The translations under genes were made by a program, and so were the position numbers. From Ophiosphaerella korrae (lineage: Eukaryota > Ascomycota > Dothideomycetes > Pleosporales > Phaeosphaeriaceae): a DNA stretch of 64,000 nucleotides. Below are positions 58,670-64,000 of the stretch, in pieces. Where the stretch lies: positions 1 to 64,000 of the forward strand of contig JALNQF010000113.1 of assembly GCA_028456385.1 (NCBI GenBank), read 5' to 3'. Under the pieces are notes generated by a model. The model made no database searches. It had not been told where the DNA came from and worked only from the letters and a program-made list of their open reading frames with translations. Position 1 is the first letter of the stretch, and each line of letters starts with the position of its first letter.

Positions 58670-60964
58670 CTACTGCCTATCCCTCTCCCCCTTCTCCCTC
58701 TCCTCCCTTAGCTTCTTCTTCCTCTCATACACCGCGCGCACCGTTCTCTTCGTGCGCTCGGCCCCCTCACTAAAATTGGTGCGCGCAAGCTCAACCACAT
58801 TATCGATTTGCTCGGGCGTGTAAACAAAATTCCAGGTGGACATAAAGTCGCTGGTCTTGGGGTCTACGCCGGGAACATTGGGGTTGGCGAGGAAGGGGAA
58901 GTAGATGACGGTGATGCCGGAGGAGGGGTGCATGAGTTCCCAGTCTTCTTCGACGAGTTTGGATTCCGGGGGTTCGTCTTCTGAGACGCGTTCTTCGGTT
59001 GTTCCGACCCAGACGTTGCAGTAGCCTAGGGTTGCTTTTTTGTTTGCGCGCTTGTCGGTGGCATCTTTGTCTTGGGCTTGTTTGATTCGGTCTTGCGCGT
59101 CTTGCTCGGTCTTGGCTTGGGCTTTGTCGAGATCTTGTTGGAGCTCTTCCATGGTTTCGTCGTCGCGGGGCCAGCCGGCGCCGACGGGCCAGCCCTTGAT
59201 ACCGCGTTGGCGAGCATATCCGTCTGCAACTTTGAGCCAGTTGTCTGTTCGAACGTCTGCGCTGGCGTCGAAAGCGATGAGAATGTCAACGTTTCGACCT
59301 GGTCGGAGTAGCGGGTAGATGGGCAGGTTGTTGCTCATTCCAGCATCCATGAACTGGAAATTCTTTTGCTGGAAGACACTCTCTGGACAGGATGAGGGCA
59401 GCATGTCGCGCAACCCGAGGGCATAGTTCGGAATTGATGCTGGATCGATGGGATGTACCTTGACAAGGTCCTCATCGCGCTCGGAGATCATGGCATCGAG
59501 ACTGCCAAAGCCAGTAAGACCGCGCAAGACAGGGCGAACCTCTTTGTAGTAGTGAGAAAGTGTGGCGCAGAATGCAGATCCCCAAATGCCCATGAGTAGC
59601 GGCACTCGCACTTCAGGCAGAGCTAGGCCATTCTCTCGCCAGACTGTTCGTCCTTTGTCAAATTGTCGGCCCATAGCCCATGTGGGTATACCAGCAGATA
59701 GCTCCTCGCACCACATTTCGTAAGGTGTGAACTCAAACCATTGAAACCAGGCTTCTCTTCGGGCCTTTGCTTCCGCAGCTATGGGATCGTTCATGTCCGA
59801 CTGCTCGGAGAGTGGAATTTCGTGTCGAACAGCGGTGTATATAGGTAATGGGTTAGATCCATTGTCTGTGAAGCGACGCTGGTTGGAAACTTTGAAATCA
59901 TATTCGCTCACAGAGAGTTCACCTTTTGGCACAAGCAGTCTTGCAGCAAGAAGTGCACCATAGATATCAACGAGGCCAAACTCAGCATCGGGAATTCCCT
60001 TGGCCTTTTCTACCAAAGCACTTAAAAGGTACTTGTTGGTAGGCGCGCTGACGAGCAGCTCCAGTGCGTCGGGCGGAAAGGCAATGTGCACGCCCAACCT
60101 ATTCTTCAAGTGTCGGATCAAGCGCTCATGGCTTTGTTGGGTGATATCCGAATAGTAAAGCGTCTGAAGCCAGCAGCTTCCGCTGACACCAGCGGTATAA
60201 GTGACGCAGTCGAAGAGGCCTTGTTCCTTGGTTGAAAGATAAGACGAAGTGCCTGCAACAAGTGCGCGCAGTCCTCCACCCGAGCCACACATGGCTATCA
60301 CAGGAATGTCGTCAGGGTGGATGGTGGCCTCGGCAATGTCCAGGTAGTGCGCGAGTGCTTTCTTGGTGAAATGGGCTCTCTTTTTCAAGAAAGCCTTCTC
60401 CTCTCTACAGAGGTCGTCTGAGATCCTGACAGAAGCATCCCAGGTGATCTCGGGGTTGGCTTCTGGATTGTTTGCATCGTGCCATATCTCCTCTGCCAAT
60501 GACCCTGGAGCCATTGATAACTCATTCTGTAGCTTCCTGATGAATTCCGGCAATATCTTTACCCAACCAGGCACCACCAGGTCGATAAGTGAATCCCCAA
60601 TTGAAGCAACCTTTAGGTCAGATGGGCTTGGGAAGCTGTCTCTGATTGTCTGCCAGGTCGACTTGGTGCTGTTGCCATTTGCGTCCTCTTCATTGTGGTC
60701 TTTTACAATGCGTGTTTGCGGAGGCGCATCCTGATCGCCTGGCTTCTGAGAGCCTTGCTTCTCGGTCTGCCCCTTTGTATCTCCAGTAGAAGTCGATGCA
60801 TCTCGCTTTTGGCCGCGAGACAGCGCACCGGGGGCCCAGGAGTTCCATGTAGACGGCGCGTCAAGCTGGATTGGTCGTGGTAGGGCTAGTGACGGGGATG
60901 CAGTAGAGAGGTACCCAGCTGTAGCAGTTGCAAGCAGGCATGGCGGGCCATATCGGAGGCTCAA
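58670..60964 (-). CDS. Cytosolic-PLA2-type phospholipase, mitochondrial (PlaA-like)
   Basis: Intronless, 764 residues. The lysophospholipase/cPLA2 catalytic domain shows the Arg-oxyanion region IAMCGSGGGLRALVAG (about 223-238), the nucleophile Ser261 in TAGVSGSCWLQTLY and the catalytic Asp540 in QFMDAGMSNNLPIYPLL. The N-terminal 60 residues are rich in A, S, R and L without acids, as in a mitochondrial presequence; a related Aspergillus nidulans protein, PlaA, has been reported in mitochondria. No C2 domain is present. Activity expected is release of fatty acids from phospholipids. The C-terminus is strongly charged (YERKKKLREEREKGERDRQ). The conserved Ser/Asp pair suggests an active enzyme. 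Confidence 0.9.
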   Translation of the reverse strand: MSLRYGPPCLLATATAGYLSTASPSLALPRPIQLDAPSTWNSWAPGALSRGQKRDASTSTGDTKGQTEKQGSQKPGDQDAPPQTRIVKDHNEEDANGNSTKSTWQTIRDSFPSPSDLKVASIGDSLIDLVVPGWVKILPEFIRKLQNELSMAPGSLAEEIWHDANNPEANPEITWDASVRISDDLCREEKAFLKKRAHFTKKALAHYLDIAEATIHPDDIPVIAMCGSGGGLRALVAGTSSYLSTKEQGLFDCVTYTAGVSGSCWLQTLYYSDITQQSHERLIRHLKNRLGVHIAFPPDALELLVSAPTNKYLLSALVEKAKGIPDAEFGLVDIYGALLAARLLVPKGELSVSEYDFKVSNQRRFTDNGSNPLPIYTAVRHEIPLSEQSDMNDPIAAEAKARREAWFQWFEFTPYEMWCEELSAGIPTWAMGRQFDKGRTVWRENGLALPEVRVPLLMGIWGSAFCATLSHYYKEVRPVLRGLTGFGSLDAMISERDEDLVKVHPIDPASIPNYALGLRDMLPSSCPESVFQQKNFQFMDAGMSNNLPIYPLLRPGRNVDILIAFDASADVRTDNWLKVADGYARQRGIKGWPVGAGWPRDDETMEELQQDLDKAQAKTEQDAQDRIKQAQDKDATDKRANKKATLGYCNVWVGTTEERVSEDEPPESKLVEEDWELMHPSSGITVIYFPFLANPNVPGVDPKTSDFMSTWNFVYTPEQIDNVVELARTNFSEGAERTKRTVRAVYERKKKLREEREKGERDRQ

Positions 60965-61920
60965 TTTACCAATTTTCGATCTACATAGTGTCGGTCGTTT
61001 TGTATGCAGTCTGTCCGGTTAGTAGTGCACCGTGAGCAGGGGAGGAGACATGGACTTGCCCTCGACGCGTCCCCCGCAGCCGAAGCTGTCGCAAAGCGCA
61101 AGGCCGTCTCAACAGAGTCATGAGAAAATCAAAATGAGAAATGCAATGGGATGAAAAAACGAAGGTGTGAATACGCCCAATTGGCAGGTTACTATGCGTT
61201 AACCATGACGGAAGGCGTTCAGATGTCAGGTCGCGAACGTTCTAACTGCCGCTTGATGATTCAGGTTTTGGCGTGACGTCGTTCGATCCATCACAAAACA
61301 TCGGCCAAGCCATCAGGAACGCTCAACCACGCGGGGTGCGGCTCAACACCTTCTTCAGCCAATCATGTCGACTTTTCCAGGAGCATAGGGACGATGCGCA
61401 GCCTCATGAGGTTCAGATAAGCTTTGGGAATGCGACTCCCACGATGCTTGCTGTGTAGTCGATCCTCTTAGCTGGCTTTGCCGCTACCGCTCAGCCTAAC
61501 GTGGTTGATCTCACATCCTACTAACCCTCACCAGGTGCGGTACTATGAATGGCATGAACATTCAGCGCTCTTCTACCTGAAGAATAAAGTCTAGATAATT
61601 CAAATACCCTTTACCCTCAAGCTCATCACTTCGATCCAAAATCGATACTCTTCTTCTAACAATCAACCGCATCGTAATGAGCTTGTGCTGCACAACATAT
61701 ATTATCGCTGGCTTACATCAACCACATTGATCTCGTTCACTAGTAGAAGGCTGTGCTACCTTGAGCCCTATTCCAATGACAACACGAGTGAGCGCGGGCC
61801 TACTAAAAAACAAGAATGCCTCGGAAAAGAGAGGTTGAAGAGGGTCACCGTTCCCAACACAAATGAACTATTTCCAACTCATCCACGGTTCACATTGAAC
61901 CATCAGCATCTTCAAGACTT
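60965..61920. other. Intergenic, about 1 kb
   Basis: Upstream of the phospholipase gene and of the GTPase relic. No gene accepted. Confidence 0.5.
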
Positions 61921-64000
61921 TAATTTCAATATGTGCAACAAGTTAATCACAGCCTCCAGAAACACGTATCATTTGATCCAAGCATCCAAGACCCAATTGA
62001 GGTGGCCAACGATGCAAAGCTCCTACCGAAAGTGAAGCCATTGAAAGTGGACGTACCTGGAGAATAAAGAATTGGGAAAGGTACGCTCATCAGCGCTCTA
62101 CTAGATCAGCCCCTTGCAAGCGCTTCTGGTGGTGCGAGGGCTTGTACGGCATTTGTGACCTATATCTCCCACAAAGAGGGCACCGATGATCGCACCACAC
62201 GGAGTGATGCTGTTATTCTTTTCTATAATGAGACATATATGAAAGTTTCTATTCAAGAGCAAATCATTCGATGGTCTGAAGGTCGTTCCAGCATCGATCC
62301 ACACCATGCGAATCTTATCCATGGGAGTTCCAGCCCCGAGGATCAGGAAGACGAAAACATTACCAATTCAGATTGAACCGAAGATGCCAATCCACGGCGA
62401 CGTGCAGCTGAAACTACAAAAGGATTCTTTGAAGTCATCTTCAATATCCGCGACGTATTGATGAAAGAAAAGCTCTATCTACAGCTCTATCAACCCGATA
62501 TTGAGGGAGGTGGATTCTTCACTGTCTCTTGTGAACAGATCAAAAAACAACTTGCCCATCTCGACTCTGAGCTGACTATTCGAGACGAAGCATCTGTGCA
62601 CATAAATATTTCTGATTCGCGTCTAAAGGATATAAGAAAAATAGTAGTGATGTTTTGGCCATTTGTTAAGTCCATGCGAATTCTCACTGGTTATACTTTT
62701 GCGATATGGTCCAGTCGTTTACGATATGCCCAGTACATACAGTCTGTCCTCTAATGTCTCCAATCAATTCTTACTGATACAGGTTATGGGGATATAAGCC
62801 ACCTTCGCGAAGCGATCATCAACAAATTTAGGAATGAGACAGACTTTGAAATGGTGGTGACGTCACTTTCCCGTTCCACTTGTTGTTCGTACCAGGTCCG
62901 ATGTATGTTTCATTGTCTCAAACACTTTGGCACTCAAAGCTGATAATATGTTCAAGGAGCTACTAAGCTCTCACGATTCCGAAGAAAAAACCTCTGAAAT
63001 TCAGTAGGAACCATTTCTACATTTACCGTGACGCCTCGTGGAGCTTGAAGATTGTGAGAAAGAGTATATCAATGCGTGCGATTCTCGATATGAACTCTAT
63101 TGTGAGGCGCTTGCAGCCGTCATTCAGCAGGAAACGGCTGCCTCACATGAAATGTTACAGGCGAGGAAAATCAAATCATTTTCAGTTTCCGCCAAGACAT
63201 ACATGGAATAGGAGGGAAGGTCTAAATACAAGATTAAGGAGGATCCACACTTGAAAAGAAACGCTTGCAGCATTCTCAAACTACGGCAGTTTCTGTATCA
63301 GTTCCCCGCAGAAACTAACTACTAGGTATACTTCGACCACGTTCACGAGACCTTACCAAATTTGATCAACCTAGCGCAGCATGTCTTCAGTATATATATT
63401 GAAGATGATCTATATGCTAGGATGCGAACAGACCTACACTGGCAAATTCTACTACTCAGGGGAGACTTAGACGATGGTACGGAACAATACTTGATGCCAT
63501 TGTAAGTCCACCCTGGAATATAGAGGATAAAAAAGAGGTGCACAGCAACACTTTGACCCTAATACACAATAAATGTGACCAACCTGAGATATATTGGAAA
63601 AGGTTCGAAAGTATCCTCAGATCTAGGGGTATCCCATTGAGTGGAAGATACCGGGGCTGTAATCTTAACGATGATATACTGAAGCTTTACTAAAAATATG
63701 CTGTGAAGTGGCACAACGATCTGGACTTAAAAATACCCAAGCTGGTACAATTTATCCGCCAACGTGTCGTCGATTTCTTGGAACAAGTACGTTCCAGCAT
63801 CAATAAATCTTCTACCAGTGAGAGCCTGAAGAGGGAAGCAGGTATAAAACCAGACCATTCGTTCGCAGCGACCCAGACGGCCTGTGATATACTGGTAACA
63901 TATCTCAACAATTCATTGAAGGAAAACGGATTGCATTTCACAACAGAAGAAGATATTAAAAGTCTGGTAGTAGTAGTAGATATGAAACCCACATACGCAC
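61920..64000 (+). pseudogene. Relic of SLIP-GC-like large GTPase gene (runs off the window)
   Basis: The plus strand carries a long homologous-looking trace with many stops and frame changes. Near 61990-62130: KLLPKVKPLKVDVPGE, a TAA, then RIGKGTLISALLDQPLASAS and GGARACTAFVTYI, matching the P-loop and switch region (x-ACTxVVTE-type) of fungal SLIP-GC-like dynamin-related GTPases. Then come EEDxxITNSD-TGA (62374-62376), FFEVIFNIRDVLMKEKLYLQ and KIVVMFWPFVKSMRI (WPLVKVVRI-type). Later YINACDSRYELYCEALAAVI, KSFSVSAKTYME-TAG, LKLRQFLYQFPAETNY-TAG-VYFDHVHETLPNL and KRFESILRSRGIPLSGRYRG follow. At least eight stops or shifts break it. Family call is by motif memory, hence moderate confidence. The true ends are unknown. 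Confidence 0.65.

Noticed and set aside
1..64000. tRNA genes, rRNA genes, CRISPR arrays, telomere repeats
   Set aside because: Looked for T-loop/B-box patterns, spaced direct repeats and TTAGGG arrays; none convincing by eye. A tRNAscan run would be decisive.

Overview
The window is genomic DNA of a filamentous ascomycete, most probably a Dothideomycete of the Pleosporales type. The evidence is short introns (about 45-100 nt) with GTATGT/GTAAGT donors and CTAAC/CTGAC branch sites, typical fungal families (Zn2Cys6 regulator, Dal5-type MFS, fungal rhodopsin-domain protein, CBM18 protein, exocyst Sec5, Lsh-type SNF2), and an extremely AT-rich repeat block carrying the C-to-T/G-to-A signature of repeat-induced point mutation (RIP). 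The genus call is inference.

Region 1 to about 9735 is a RIP-ruined nest of mobile elements. A pogo/Tigger-type transposase gene on the minus strand is split by a 476-bp solo LTR (1481-1956, duplication ACTAT) and by a complete 7153-bp Ty3/Gypsy chromovirus (2112-9264, duplication TTATC). The Gypsy element carries a second solo LTR of the first family (3660-4084, duplication AGACT). All insertions are supported by 5-bp target-site duplications read directly from the sequence.

From 9.9 to 20.8 kb the DNA is ordinary genic sequence: three or four uncharacterised genes, a BTB-domain gene, a secreted GH24 lysozyme with an intact Glu-Asp-Thr triad, and Sec5. From 21.4 to 29.8 kb lies a compact catabolic-looking cluster: an enoyl-CoA isomerase, a second enoyl-CoA hydratase/isomerase, a Zn2Cys6 regulator, an AMP-forming acyl-CoA synthetase with a peroxisomal PTS1 end, and a Dal5-type MFS transporter. 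The transporter is intact in splicing and length but has one premature TAG. Together they look like uptake, CoA activation and peroxisomal chain modification of an organic acid, with a local regulator; the substrate is unknown.

From 30 to 46.5 kb come a small Cys-rich protein, a signal-anchored single-pass membrane protein, a DenD-like SDR, a three-domain CBM18 protein, an Lsh/DDM1-type chromatin remodeller, a fungal rhodopsin-domain membrane protein and an APC permease of the GABA/choline type. The gene-poor 46.5-49.8 kb stretch holds a PIF/Harbinger-type MITE with TAA duplication. From 49.8 to 61 kb there are a GNAT acetyltransferase, a dual-specificity-phosphatase-like protein with a ruined signature motif, an unknown three-exon gene, an array of four conserved-loop hairpins, a ketopantoate-reductase-like protein with an SKL end, and a mitochondrial-type cPLA2. 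The right end (about 61.9-64.0 kb) is a broken copy of a large SLIP-GC-like GTPase gene. Exon structures were reconstructed by eye from splice signals and frame continuity. No tRNA, rRNA or CRISPR was found.
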